From NCBI RefSeq assembly GCF_020907405.1, contig NZ_JAJJOE010000003.1, forward strand, positions 248,001-312,000: a DNA stretch of 64,000 nt. The letters run 5' to 3'. This document shows positions 36,855 through 45,134 of this stretch, piece after piece; within the stretch, counting starts at the first letter, position 1; each line of letters begins with the position of its first letter. The DNA comes from Arthrobacter sp. zg-Y769 (GTDB taxonomy: Bacteria; Actinomycetota; Actinomycetes; Actinomycetales; Micrococcaceae). The position numbers and the translations under genes are program-made. The notes beneath the pieces were generated by a model. That model was not told where the DNA came from. It saw nothing but the letters and a program-made list of their open reading frames with translations, and did not search any database.

Positions 36855-37667
36855 TCAGGAGCGGGAGAACTCGCTGGCTTCGCGCACCTGCTCCGGCGTG
36901 GGCCGGACACCGGTGTAGAGCACGAACTGCTCCTCGGCCTGGATGGCGATGACCTCGGCACCGGTGATCACCGGTTTCCCGGCGGCGCGGGCCGCGGCGA
37001 TCAGCGGGGTTTCGGCAGGCAGCGCGACGACGTCGAACACCACCTTCGCCCCGGCCACGGCGTCGTCGCTGAAGGCCTGAACATCCTCGTCCTGTCCGGC
37101 CATGCCCAGCGGCGTTACGTTAATGAGCAGGTCCGCGGCGGAGGTGCCCGGTTCCGCCTGCCAGGCGAAGTCGTAAAGGTCGGCAAGCGCCCGGCCGGCG
37201 GCCTCGTTGCGGGCAACCACCGTCACGTCGGAGAACCCGGCGTCCCGCAGGGCCGCTGCCACGGCCTTGGCCATGCCGCCGGAGCCGCGCAGCAGCACCG
37301 AGTGGGTGGCCGGCACCCGGTGGTCCCGCAGCAGCCGGGCGATGGCCAGGTAATCGGTGTTGTAGGCGGTGAGCACGCCGTCGTCGTTGACGATCGTGTT
37401 CACGGAATTGATGGCCTTCGCAGACGGATCCATCCGGTCCACGAGGGCAATCACGTCTTCCTTATAGGGCATGGACACGGCGCAGCCGCGGATCGGCAGG
37501 CCGCGCACCCCGGCAATGGCCTGCGCCAGGTCTGCGGGGGCAAACGCCTTGTACACGTAGTCCAGGCCCAGCTGGTCATAGAGGTAGTTGTGGAAGCGCG
37601 TACCGATATTGCTCGGCCGCGCGGCCAGGGAGATGCACAGGGTCATGTCTTTGTTCAGGATCGGCAT
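36855..37667 (-). CDS. Shikimate dehydrogenase-like protein (SdhL/HI0607 type)
   Basis: A 270-residue protein. RPSNIGTRFHNYLYDQLGL with YVYKAFAPADL, IRGCAVSMPYKEDVIALVD and INSVNTIVNDDG match the HI0607 (SdhL) subgroup rather than AroE. The catalytic lysine (SMPYKE) and Asp (YNTDYLAI) are kept, and the NADP-binding loop is LRGSGGMAKAVAAAL in place of GAGGAARA. Weak or no shikimate activity is known for this subgroup and the natural substrate is unknown. Start ATG 37667 follows CATAAT at six bases. It lies between the methyltransferase and the YbdK-type ligase. Confidence 0.87.
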   Translation of the reverse strand: MPILNKDMTLCISLAARPSNIGTRFHNYLYDQLGLDYVYKAFAPADLAQAIAGVRGLPIRGCAVSMPYKEDVIALVDRMDPSAKAINSVNTIVNDDGVLTAYNTDYLAIARLLRDHRVPATHSVLLRGSGGMAKAVAAALRDAGFSDVTVVARNEAAGRALADLYDFAWQAEPGTSAADLLINVTPLGMAGQDEDVQAFSDDAVAGAKVVFDVVALPAETPLIAAARAAGKPVITGAEVIAIQAEEQFVLYTGVRPTPEQVREASEFSRS

Positions 37668-37673
37668 CTACCC

Positions 37674-37679
37674 ATTATG
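37674..37679 (-). promoter_or_regulatory. -10 box of the SdhL-type gene, leaderless geometry
   Basis: CATAAT on the minus strand ends six bases before the ATG at 37667. Confidence 0.45.
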
Positions 37680-37829
37680 TCCGTGAGCGCGCCGCAACCC
37701 TCGGTTTCGCCGCCGGTTTCCGGGCCGAGGCCCGGTGCAAGCGCCCGCGGCTATAGGATTGGTGAGGTTCTCAACGCAATGAAGCGGGTCCGGGTACTGG
37801 AGTTGGTAACGCATAAAGCAGGAGACAGT

Positions 37830-38975
37830 TTGGAAATCGAGTTCGCCAAATCGGCCCAGTCAACACTGGGAGTCGAGTGGGAACTGGCCCTCGTGGACGG
37901 CACCACCGGAGATCTGGTCTCCGTGGCGGATGAAGTGCTGCGCGGTGTGAACGTCAATGACCCCGCGCTGCGGGAAGACGAAGAGCATCCGCACATCAAG
38001 CAGGAGCTGCTGGAGAACACCGTTGAACTGGTGACCGGGATCTGCAGTACGGTGGCGGAGGCCAAGGCCGATCTTGCCCGCTCCCTCGCGGCAGTACGGC
38101 GGGTGACCGACCCCATGGGTGTGGAACTGTTCTGTGCCGGGTCCCACCCGTTCAGCACCCCTCGCTCGCAGCCGGTCACGGACAAGGAACGCTACGCCAA
38201 GCTGATCGACCGGACCCAGTGGTGGGGCCAGCAGATGCTCATTTACGGCGTCCACGTGCACGTGGGCCTGGACAGCCGGGACAAGGTGCTGCCCGTCCTG
38301 GACGGCCTGGTGAACTACTTCCCGCACTTCCAGGCACTGTCCGCCTCCTCCCCGTTCTGGTCCGGCGATGACACGGGCTATGCCTCCCAGCGGGCCCTGA
38401 TGTTCCAGCAGCTGCCCACCGCGGGGCTGCCGTTCCAGTTCTCCTCCTGGAGCGAGTACGAGTCCTACGTCGCGGACATGTTCACTACCGGAGTCATCGA
38501 TTCCATCAGTGAAATCCGCTGGGACATCCGGCCTGTTCCGGGCCTGGGCACCATCGAAATGCGGGTCTGCGACGGGCTGGCGGATATCCGGGACGTGGGA
38601 GCCATCGCTGCCCTCACGCAGTGCCTGGTGCACGAGTTCTCCTCGATTATCGACGCCGGCGGCAGCATTCCGACGATGCCGCCGTGGCACGTCCAGGAAA
38701 ACAAGTGGCGTGCTGCCCGGTACGGTCTCGAAGCCATCGTGATCCTCGACGCCGAGGGTAACGAGAAGCTGGTCACCGACCACCTGCTTGAGGATGTCCT
38801 CCCCCGGCTGGCACCGATTGCCGCCGAGCTGGGCTGCAGCGCCGAACTGGAAGACGTCCGGACCATCATTGAGCGCGGCGCCGGCTACCAGCAGCAGCGC
38901 CGGGTCGCGGCGGAAAACGGCGGTGACCTGCGCGCCGTCGTCTTCGACGGTATCCGCCAGCTGCGCGGCGCCTAA
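37830..38975 (+). CDS. Carboxylate-amine ligase, YbdK-type (GCS2 family)
   Basis: A 381-residue protein of the glutamate-cysteine ligase type 2 family. GVEWELALVD is the N-terminal glutamate-site motif, GVHVHVGLDSRDKVLP the conserved HVHVG core, and RWDIRPVPGLGTIEMRVCDG the metal/ATP region. It is expected to join glutamate to an amine or amino acid with ATP; a weak glutamate-cysteine ligase activity is known for the group. TTG 37830 is preferred, because AGGAG lies five bases before it and homologues begin LEIEFAKS; an ATG at 37779 is in frame. Confidence 0.87.
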   Translation: MEIEFAKSAQSTLGVEWELALVDGTTGDLVSVADEVLRGVNVNDPALREDEEHPHIKQELLENTVELVTGICSTVAEAKADLARSLAAVRRVTDPMGVELFCAGSHPFSTPRSQPVTDKERYAKLIDRTQWWGQQMLIYGVHVHVGLDSRDKVLPVLDGLVNYFPHFQALSASSPFWSGDDTGYASQRALMFQQLPTAGLPFQFSSWSEYESYVADMFTTGVIDSISEIRWDIRPVPGLGTIEMRVCDGLADIRDVGAIAALTQCLVHEFSSIIDAGGSIPTMPPWHVQENKWRAARYGLEAIVILDAEGNEKLVTDHLLEDVLPRLAPIAAELGCSAELEDVRTIIERGAGYQQQRRVAAENGGDLRAVVFDGIRQLRGA

Positions 38976-38995
38976 GCACCGTTTCCTGCGCAAGG

Positions 38996-39027
38996 AAGGG
39001 CCCCGGCGGTATTCCGCCGGGGCCCTT
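38996..39027. terminator. Bidirectional terminator between YbdK-type gene and tsaD
   Basis: A 14-bp stem (AAGGGCCCCGGCGG / CCGCCGGGGCCCTT) with a four-base TATT loop, followed by CTTCGTT on the plus strand. It lies between two convergent genes and can end both transcripts. Confidence 0.85.
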
Positions 39028-39044
39028 CTTCGTTGCGGCAGGTG

Positions 39045-40127
39045 CTAGGCCCGGGCCGCTGCCACGTGGATGCTGGTGACCGGCAGTGACGGGTCCGTGC
39101 CGAAGCCGATACCCGAGGGCTCGCCGCCGGCCATGACCACCTGCGCGCCCAGCGCCGCCACCATGGCACCGTTGTCCGTGCACAGGGAAATCGGCGGCAC
39201 CCGCAGCTTGATGCCCGCCGCAGAGCACCGCTCCTCCGTCAGGGCCCGCAGCCGCGAGTTCGCGGCCACTCCCCCGCCCAGGAGCAGGTTGGTAATGCCG
39301 TGCTCCGTGCAGGCCAGCACCGCCTTGGCGGTAATCACGTCCACCACGGCTTCCTGGAAGGACGCGGCAATGTCTGCCACGGGCAGCTCGCGGCCTGCTG
39401 CCTCGTACTGCTCCACGCAGCGGGCCACGGCCGTCTTGAGGCCGGAGAAGGACCAGTCGTAGCGGTGCGGCCCCGGCGCTTCGGCGGTGCCCATGTACTT
39501 GGGCTGGGTCAGTCCGCGCGGGAAGCGGATGGCCTTCGGGTTGCCGTCCCGCGCCAGTCGGTCGATGGCCGGTCCGCCGGGGTAGCCGAGCCCGAGGATC
39601 CGGGCCACCTTGTCATAGGCCTCGCCCGCGGCGTCGTCAATGGTGGAGCCGAGCAGTTCCACGTCGCTCGTGAGGTCCGCGACGCGCAGGATCTCGGTGT
39701 GTCCGCCGGAGACCAGCAGTGCGCCGAGGTTTTCCGGCAGCGCGCCGCCGTCGAGGACGCCAACGCCCACGTGCGCCACCAGGTGGTTGATCGCGTAAAG
39801 CGGTTTTCCGGTGGCCAGCGCGAGGGCCTTGGCGGCGCTGACCCCCACCATCAGCGCCCCGGACAGCCCGGGACCGGAGGTAACGGCAATCGCGTCCAGT
39901 TCCGCGAGGCTCACGCCCGCTTCGGACAGGGCCGCCTGCAGTGCCGGGACCATCGCGTCGAGGTGCGCGCGGGAGGCGATTTCGGGGATGACACCGCCGA
40001 ACCGGACGTGTTCCTCCATGGAGGAGGACACCGTGTTGGTGAGCAGCTCGGTCCCCCGGACAATGCCGATCCCGGTCTCGTCGCAGGAGGATTCGATGCC
40101 GAGCACCAGGGGGTCGGTGCGGTTCAT
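39045..40127 (-). CDS. tsaD: tRNA N6-adenosine threonylcarbamoyltransferase
   Basis: A 360-residue ASKHA-fold enzyme. [15 protein letters not shown] opens it; the metal-binding His pair is in [15 protein letters not shown] near residue 115. [35 protein letters not shown] and a C-terminal GVAANSRLR...[12 protein letters not shown] complete the pattern. TsaD transfers the threonylcarbamoyl group to A37 of ANN-decoding tRNAs with TsaB and TsaE. Its start overlaps the rimI stop by four bases; the operon order from tsaB to tsaD is typical of actinobacteria. Confidence 0.95.
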   Translation of the reverse strand: MNRTDPLVLGIESSCDETGIGIVRGTELLTNTVSSSMEEHVRFGGVIPEIASRAHLDAMVPALQAALSEAGVSLAELDAIAVTSGPGLSGALMVGVSAAKALALATGKPLYAINHLVAHVGVGVLDGGALPENLGALLVSGGHTEILRVADLTSDVELLGSTIDDAAGEAYDKVARILGLGYPGGPAIDRLARDGNPKAIRFPRGLTQPKYMGTAEAPGPHRYDWSFSGLKTAVARCVEQYEAAGRELPVADIAASFQEAVVDVITAKAVLACTEHGITNLLLGGGVAANSRLRALTEERCSAAGIKLRVPPISLCTDNGAMVAALGAQVVMAGGEPSGIGFGTDPSLPVTSIHVAAARA

Positions 40128-40642
40128 TTACTGTCCTTCGTTTCTGTTGCAGTCCCGGCCGCCGCCGGAGCGCCGGACCACCCGGCCAGGGCCAGCCGCA
40201 TGATCAGGGCGGAGGCGCCGTCGCGGTAATAGCGGGGCCGGACATGGATCTGTTCAAAGCCGAACCAGCGGTACAGGCGCTGGGCACGGGGGTTGTCGTC
40301 GCGGACTTCCAGGAGCACGTCCTCGGCCCCGCGCTGCTTTGCCTCGTCAATCAGGGTGGTGAGCAGCCGCGAGCCGATGCCCCCGCCTTCGCTTTCGGGC
40401 ACGACGGCGATGGTCTGGACATCCGCGATCGGCAGCACGCACATCAGCCCGGCATAGCCGATCACTGTTCCGGCCGGGTCCACCGCCACGTAGTAGGACC
40501 GCGTGGAGGCCTGGGCCAGCTCGTCATGGAACATCTGCAGCGGCCAGGCGTCAACGGGAAACAGCCGCCGTTCCAAAGCGTCGACGGCGGGAATGTCTTC
40601 GGTGCCCATGCGCCGGATGTGCACGGCCTCCGGGGCGGTCAC
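40124..40642 (-). CDS. rimI: Ribosomal protein S18-alanine N-acetyltransferase
   Basis: A 172-residue GNAT protein of the RimI type. [20 protein letters not shown] opens the fold, [20 protein letters not shown] is the acetyl-CoA loop (Q/R-x-x-G-x-G/A), and [22 protein letters not shown] with [14 protein letters not shown] the conserved C-terminal half. It acetylates the N-terminal alanine of S18. It overlaps tsaB by four bases upstream and tsaD by four bases downstream, so tsaB, rimI and tsaD are translationally coupled. Confidence 0.92.
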   Translation of the reverse strand: MTAPEAVHIRRMGTEDIPAVDALERRLFPVDAWPLQMFHDELAQASTRSYYVAVDPAGTVIGYAGLMCVLPIADVQTIAVVPESEGGGIGSRLLTTLIDEAKQRGAEDVLLEVRDDNPRAQRLYRWFGFEQIHVRPRYYRDGASALIMRLALAGWSGAPAAAGTATETKDSK

Positions 40643-41307
40643 AGGGCACGCTTCCGGGGGCCGGGAACCTTGGCATCGGAGTCGCGCAGGTACAGCGGCG
40701 TGCTGGGCAGCAGCGGCAGCCCGCGAACCAGGCGTACGACGGCGGTGCGCCCCAGCGCCGCGGCGGTCGGCTGCGCCTGGGCGAAACCCTCCACGGCGTG
40801 CAGGGCCTCCGGGTACAGGCCGGCGCCGGCGCCGTAGACAGGCAGGGCGGGAACCGCGCCGGGATCGGTCACGTGCGGGCCGTCCAGCAGTTCGGGGGTG
40901 CCGCCGGTGCTGCGGTAGGCGGCCCAGTAGACCTCTTTGCGGCGGGCGTCGGTGGCAACGGCGAACTCGTCAATGCCCAGGCGCCAGGCATCCAGGGCGG
41001 CATCGACGGCGATCGCGTCGAGGCTCATCACCCCGTGCAGCGGCTTGTCCCAGGCAAAGGCAAGGGTCCTGGCGGTGGCGATTCCGGCACGCAGCCCGGT
41101 GAAGGGTCCGGGACCCACCCCTACAACCAGGGCGTCCAGGTCCGGTCCGGCCACCCCGGCGTCGGCCAGCAGGCCGGCGATTGCGGGGGCGAGGACTTCC
41201 GCGTGGGAGCGGGTGTCTTCGCTGGCGAAGGACGCCAGAACCTCTGACTCCCCGTTGAGCAGTGCCGCACTGGCTATGGCGGAGGTATCAATGGAGAGAA
41301 TCAGCAC
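40639..41307 (-). CDS. tsaB: tRNA threonylcarbamoyladenosine biosynthesis protein TsaB
   Basis: A 222-residue ASKHA protein, MLILSIDTSAIASAALLN at the N-terminus with the phosphate-1 region, SHAEVLAPAIAGLLADAGV, and VVGVGPGPFTGLRAGIATAR as the conserved TsaB signature near residue 65-84. TsaB lacks its own catalytic metal site and serves as a scaffold for TsaD and TsaE. GTG 41307 has TAGAAT seven bases upstream, so a leaderless mRNA is likely, and transcription of tsaB-rimI-tsaD may start here. It is followed by rimI with a four-base overlap. Confidence 0.94.
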   Translation of the reverse strand: MLILSIDTSAIASAALLNGESEVLASFASEDTRSHAEVLAPAIAGLLADAGVAGPDLDALVVGVGPGPFTGLRAGIATARTLAFAWDKPLHGVMSLDAIAVDAALDAWRLGIDEFAVATDARRKEVYWAAYRSTGGTPELLDGPHVTDPGAVPALPVYGAGAGLYPEALHAVEGFAQAQPTAAALGRTAVVRLVRGLPLLPSTPLYLRDSDAKVPGPRKRAL

Positions 41308-41314
41308 GGTTCCT

Positions 41315-41320
41315 ATTCTA
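41315..41320 (-). promoter_or_regulatory. -10 box of tsaB, leaderless geometry
   Basis: TAGAAT on the minus strand ends seven bases before the GTG start of tsaB. It is a near-consensus -10 box. Confidence 0.65.
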
Positions 41321-41388
41321 CGGCGCTGTCCCCGGGGCGCTTTCCGGGGACTTTCCCGGCCGTTTTCCGGTGACCTTCGCGCGGAGGT

Positions 41389-41964
41389 TCAGCGCAGGTC
41401 GGGCGCCTGCTGCCAGCGCGGGCCGTAGCCGGCCAGCCGGATGGTGCGTTCCTCGTCGGTGTCTTCGGTGGAGAAGTCAGTGGAGAAGCCGGTGGACGGC
41501 GCTGCCCCGGCTTCCGCTTCGCCGTCCGCCTGGGACGGGGTTCCGGGACCGCCGCCGACTGCACGGATCAGGGTGATTTCCAGCCGGCTGTCGGAGAGGT
41601 GCTCCACCAGCCCCCGGCCCCACTCGACCACGGTGACGGCGCGGTCCATGGAAGCCTCGAGGTCAATGTCGTCGATTTCCCCCTCGGAACCCAGCCGGTA
41701 GGCGTCCACATGGATGAGGTCCGGTCCGGTGCCGAGGTTCGGATGCTCGCGGACCAGGACGAAGGTGGGCGAGATGATGCCGGGCCGCACTCCAAGCCCG
41801 GCGCCGAGCCCCTGGGTGAAGGTGGTTTTACCGGCACCCAGTTCGCCGGTCAGCAGCAGGAGGTCCCCGCGGCGCAGGATGCCTCCGAGGCGTTCGGCGA
41901 GCGCCTGCGTCTCTTCGGCGCCGGCGGTTCGAAATTCCGCTTCCCAGGCAGGTGCTGATGTCAC
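41389..41964 (-). CDS. tsaE: tRNA threonylcarbamoyladenosine biosynthesis ATPase TsaE
   Basis: A 191-residue P-loop ATPase. Walker A GELGAGKTT is at residues 40-48 and TFVLVREHPNLG, LIHVDAYRLGSEGEIDDID and VVEWGRG follow in the usual order. TsaE is needed for turnover of the TsaBD complex in t6A synthesis. The C-terminal ~50 residues hold a Gly/Ser/Ala-rich, acidic stretch before a conserved-looking ending, longer than E. coli TsaE. The ATG overlaps the stop of alr by four bases, and ~80 bases separate it from tsaB. Confidence 0.94.
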   Translation of the reverse strand: MTSAPAWEAEFRTAGAEETQALAERLGGILRRGDLLLLTGELGAGKTTFTQGLGAGLGVRPGIISPTFVLVREHPNLGTGPDLIHVDAYRLGSEGEIDDIDLEASMDRAVTVVEWGRGLVEHLSDSRLEITLIRAVGGGPGTPSQADGEAEAGAAPSTGFSTDFSTEDTDEERTIRLAGYGPRWQQAPDLR

Positions 41965-43229
41965 TGGGCCCGTACCGCCTGTTCCTGCCCGGCTTCGGCC
42001 GCCGGCGCAGGGGCGGGCGCTCCGGGGGCAGCTTCCAGGGCGATGGGCGGGGCCTCTGCGGGCGCGTCCCCGGCCGCCGCCGTGTCGACGTACACCCGCT
42101 GGACGCGGCCGCTGATCCGGCTGATGATCTCGTAGTTGATGCTCCCGGCTGCCGCCGCCCAGTCGTCGACGCTGGGCTGGCCCTCGCCGCCGAAGAGCAC
42201 GACTTCGCGGCCCTCGAAGGAATCCGGGGTGCCGGCAATGCCGGTCCGGTGCAGGTCAATCACCATCTGGTCCATGGCGACGCGCCCCACCACCGGATAC
42301 GTTTGGCCGTCCACCTGGACGGGTCCGCCGGTGGCGACGCGGGGGATCCCGTCGGCGTACCCCAACGGAATCAGTGCCAGCGTGGTCGGTTCCTTGGTGC
42401 GGTAGTGCAGCCCGTAGGAGACTCCCTGGCCGGCCGGCACTTCCTTGCACGCAGCGATGGTGCTTCTCAGGCTCATGGCCGGGCGCAGGCCCAGCTCCGC
42501 GGAGCTCTGCCCTGCGAACGGCGACAGCCCGTACATGCCCAGCCCGATCCGGACCAGGTCGAAGTGCGCATCGGGGCGGGACAACGCACCCGGCGTATTG
42601 GCGATATGCCGTACCTCGCGGTCCACGCCGGCGTCTTCGGCCACGGCGACGGCGTCGCGGAACTTCCGCAGCTGCTCATCGGTTTCGGGCCGGTGCGGTT
42701 CGTCCGCGACGGCGAAGTGGGAGAAGATCCCGACCACCCGGAGCAGGCCCTCTTCCTGATAGGCCAGCGCACGGCCCACGAAGGCTTCCCAGAGGTCCTC
42801 GGGGCAGCCGTTCCGCCCCAGCCCCGTGTCGATCTTCAAATGTACCCGCGCCGGTATCTCCAGGTCCCGTGCCGCCGCGACCACGGCGTCCAGGTCCCAC
42901 CCGGAAACCCCGAGATCCACATTGGCGCGGATGGCCTCACCGAATTCCGCGTCCCGGGTGTGCAGCCAGGCGAGCACGGGTTCGGTGATGCCCGCCTTCC
43001 GCAGCGCCAGTGCTTCGCTGATGTGCGCCACGCCCAGCCAGGCCGCACCGGCCTCAACAGCGGCACGTGCAGTCTCCACCGCACCGTGTCCGTACCCATC
43101 CGCCTTGACTACTGCCATAACGCGGGCGGGACTGACTACATGGGACAGATGGCGGACATTGTGCCGGATGGCGGCCAGGTCGATAACGGCGGCTCGCTCG
43201 GCCCGGGGCCGCGGTTCAGGGAAGTTCAC
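41961..43229 (-). CDS. alr: Alanine racemase
   Basis: A 422-residue PLP enzyme. The cofactor lysine is Lys42 in AVVKADGYGHGAVE; the second catalytic residue, Tyr, lies in GQGVSYGLHYRTKE in the C-terminal domain, with ALIPLGYADGIPR. It makes D-alanine for peptidoglycan. The C-terminal ~40 residues are an Ala/Pro/Glu-rich tail, extra to the family. The start overlaps the upstream acetyltransferase gene by four bases and the stop overlaps tsaE, so this forms a packed operon acetyltransferase-alr-tsaE. Confidence 0.96.
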   Translation of the reverse strand: MNFPEPRPRAERAAVIDLAAIRHNVRHLSHVVSPARVMAVVKADGYGHGAVETARAAVEAGAAWLGVAHISEALALRKAGITEPVLAWLHTRDAEFGEAIRANVDLGVSGWDLDAVVAAARDLEIPARVHLKIDTGLGRNGCPEDLWEAFVGRALAYQEEGLLRVVGIFSHFAVADEPHRPETDEQLRKFRDAVAVAEDAGVDREVRHIANTPGALSRPDAHFDLVRIGLGMYGLSPFAGQSSAELGLRPAMSLRSTIAACKEVPAGQGVSYGLHYRTKEPTTLALIPLGYADGIPRVATGGPVQVDGQTYPVVGRVAMDQMVIDLHRTGIAGTPDSFEGREVVLFGGEGQPSVDDWAAAAGSINYEIISRISGRVQRVYVDTAAAGDAPAEAPPIALEAAPGAPAPAPAAEAGQEQAVRAQ

Positions 43230-43750
43230 GTCTCCATTCTTTCATTCCCGCCCGCGTCCAGGGTCCGGTACATGATGTGCAGGCCGGTCAGGCCCTCGAC
43301 GGGATGCCGGAAGGCATCGGGCACGGTGGCGAGGATGGAGAAGCCGAGGGACTGCCACAGCCCCACCGCCCGCGTGTTGGTTTCCACCACGGCGTTGAAC
43401 TGCATGGACCGGTAGCCGCGGCGGGCGGCCTCGGCCAGCACATATTTCCCCAGGGACCGCGCCACGCCTTGGCCGCTGAACTCGGCGGCGGTCATAAAGG
43501 ACGCGTTGGCTACGTGGCTGCCGTTGCCGGACTTGTTGGGATGCAGCTGTGCGGTGCCGGCAACCCTGCCGTCCTTCTCGGCCACGAACACCACCGCAGG
43601 GGCGGGCTCCAGCCACAGCTGCCGGGCCTGCTCCGCGGTGGTTCCGGTGTCCCAGCAGTAGGTTTCGCCCGCGCGCACTATGGGTTCCATCAGGTTCCAG
43701 ATGGCCGGCCAGTCCCCGGGACGGGCCGGCCGGATGGTCAGTGCAGCCAT
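43226..43750 (-). CDS. GNAT N-acetyltransferase
   Basis: A 174-residue GNAT-fold protein. ALTIRPARPGDWPAIWNLME opens it, PNKSGNGSHVANASFMTAAE and FSGQGVARSLGKYVLAEAAR (the acetyl-CoA-binding Q/R-G-x-G/A loop) follow, and MQFNAVVETNTRAVGLWQSL is the C-terminal core. It resembles the PAT/Pat-like and phosphinothricin acetyltransferase group but the substrate is not clear. It lies immediately downstream of the aldo/keto reductase stop and overlaps alr by four bases. Confidence 0.82.
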   Translation of the reverse strand: MAALTIRPARPGDWPAIWNLMEPIVRAGETYCWDTGTTAEQARQLWLEPAPAVVFVAEKDGRVAGTAQLHPNKSGNGSHVANASFMTAAEFSGQGVARSLGKYVLAEAARRGYRSMQFNAVVETNTRAVGLWQSLGFSILATVPDAFRHPVEGLTGLHIMYRTLDAGGNERMET

Positions 43751-44797
43751 TTACGCGTCGAGGGCTGCTGCCCACAGGTTGATCTTGGAATCGACCGCGT
43801 ATTCGTCGATCCGGCTGAGCTCGTCCGCGGAGAACTCCAGGTTGTGTACGGCTGCCAGCGAGTCTTCCAGCTGCTTCACGCTTGAGGCGCCGATCAGGGC
43901 CGAGGTGATGGACGCGCTGTCGGGCCGGCTGCGCAGTACCCAGGCGATGGCCATCTGGGCCAGGCTCTGGCCGCGTGATTTGGCAATACTGTTGAGGCCC
44001 CGCACCCGTTCCAGGTTCTCCTCCGAGAGCTGGGACTGGTCCAGGGACTTTCCGGCAGCCGCACGGGAGTCCTCCGGCACGCCGTTGAGGTATTTGTTGG
44101 TGAGCAGGCCCTGCGCCAGGGGCGAGAAGGCAATGGAACCTGCACCTACTTGGTCCAGGGCTGCGAACAGGTCCGGCTGGCCGTCTTCCACCCAGCGGTT
44201 CAGCATGGAGTAGGAGGGCTGGTGGATGAGCAGCGGGGTGCCCATTTCCCGAAGGATCCGCGCCGCTTCAATAGTCTTTTCGGGCGAGTAGGAGGAGATG
44301 CCTGCGTACAGTGCCCGGCCCGAACGCACTGCCGTGTCCAACGCGCCCATGGTTTCCTCCAGCGGGGTTTCAGGGTCCGGGCGGTGGCTGTAGAAGATGT
44401 CCACGTAATCCAGGCCCATGCGTTCCAGTGACTGGTCCAGTGAGGAAAGCAGGTACTTGCGGGATCCCCAGTTTCCGTAGGGGCCGGGCCACATGTCGTA
44501 ACCGGCCTTGCTGGAGATCACCAGCTCGTCGCGGTACGGACGGAAGTCGTCCCGGAAGTGCCGGCCGAAGTTGGTTTCGGCGGAGCCGTAGGGCGGGCCG
44601 TAGTTATTCGCCAGGTCGAAGTGGGTGACGCCGAGGTCGAAGGCCCGCCGCAGGATGGCGCGCTGGGTTTCAAAGGGCTTGTCGTCGCCAAAGTTGTGCC
44701 ACAGTCCCAGCGAGACCGCCGGGAGCTGGAGTCCGCTCTGTCCAACGCGTCGGTAGGGCATGGATTCGTATCGGTTGTCCGCAGCAACATAAGTCAT
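43751..44797 (-). CDS. Aldo/keto reductase (YghZ/Gpr type)
   Basis: A 348-residue NADPH-dependent reductase. YRRVGQSGLQLPAVSLGLWH, THFDLANNYGPPYGSAETNF (catalytic Asp and Tyr), VISSKAGYDMWPGPYG (catalytic Lys), DYVDIFYSHRPDPETPLEET (catalytic His) and IPASS-type cofactor regions match the AKR14/YghZ group that reduces L-glyceraldehyde-3-phosphate and methylglyoxal. ATG 44797 (MTYVAADNR) is preferred to ATG 44806; CAGTAT is seven bases before it. The small reading frame at 44816 is divergent. Confidence 0.88.
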   Translation of the reverse strand: MTYVAADNRYESMPYRRVGQSGLQLPAVSLGLWHNFGDDKPFETQRAILRRAFDLGVTHFDLANNYGPPYGSAETNFGRHFRDDFRPYRDELVISSKAGYDMWPGPYGNWGSRKYLLSSLDQSLERMGLDYVDIFYSHRPDPETPLEETMGALDTAVRSGRALYAGISSYSPEKTIEAARILREMGTPLLIHQPSYSMLNRWVEDGQPDLFAALDQVGAGSIAFSPLAQGLLTNKYLNGVPEDSRAAAGKSLDQSQLSEENLERVRGLNSIAKSRGQSLAQMAIAWVLRSRPDSASITSALIGASSVKQLEDSLAAVHNLEFSADELSRIDEYAVDSKINLWAAALDA

Positions 44798-44815
44798 GGG
44801 CACCATACTGCCACT

Positions 44816-45103
44816 GTGTCCCGTTTACCGCTGAACACCTTCGGCAATATCCAGCAGGCCGAGCTCGTTCCTGCGCGGCAGGCTCTCCCAGTCACCCGGA
44901 CCCATGCCCGCCCGCAGGGCAGTCATCCGTTCCGGGGGCTGGAGTCCGGCATGGTGGACCGGCTGTTTGACCTGCCGGCCGTCTTTCCTGCCCCGGTGGC
45001 GGGGAACCCGGGCATCCGCACCGCCGTCGCCGCTTCCGCCGCGGAGCTGCTCGGCTCCGGAGAGCCACGCACCTTAAACGGTCCGGCCGGGGCAGTTGGA
45101 TAA
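44816..45103 (+). CDS. Possible small protein, unrecognised
   Basis: A GTG-started 95-residue open frame between divergent aldo/keto reductase and convergent treZ. It reads VSRLPLNTFGNIQQAELVPA, then ESGMVDRLFDLPAVFPAPVA, and ends LNGPAGAVG. CATACT lies six bases before the GTG. No family match known to me. The stop codon lies within the loop of the treZ terminator hairpin, so the frame could be chance; codon use is compatible with coding. Confidence 0.35.
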   Translation: MSRLPLNTFGNIQQAELVPARQALPVTRTHARPQGSHPFRGLESGMVDRLFDLPAVFPAPVAGNPGIRTAVAASAAELLGSGEPRTLNGPAGAVG

Positions 45104-45119
45104 CCGCCCCGGCCGGACC
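45080..45119 (-). terminator. Hairpin after treZ
   Basis: GGTCCGGCCGGGGC and GCCCCGGCCGGACC form a perfect 14-bp stem with a 12-base loop, just after the treZ stop. On the minus strand GTTTAAG follows. It can also close the small plus-strand frame, whose stop lies in the loop. Confidence 0.78.
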
Positions 45120-45134
45120 TTCAGCTTCGGTGCC

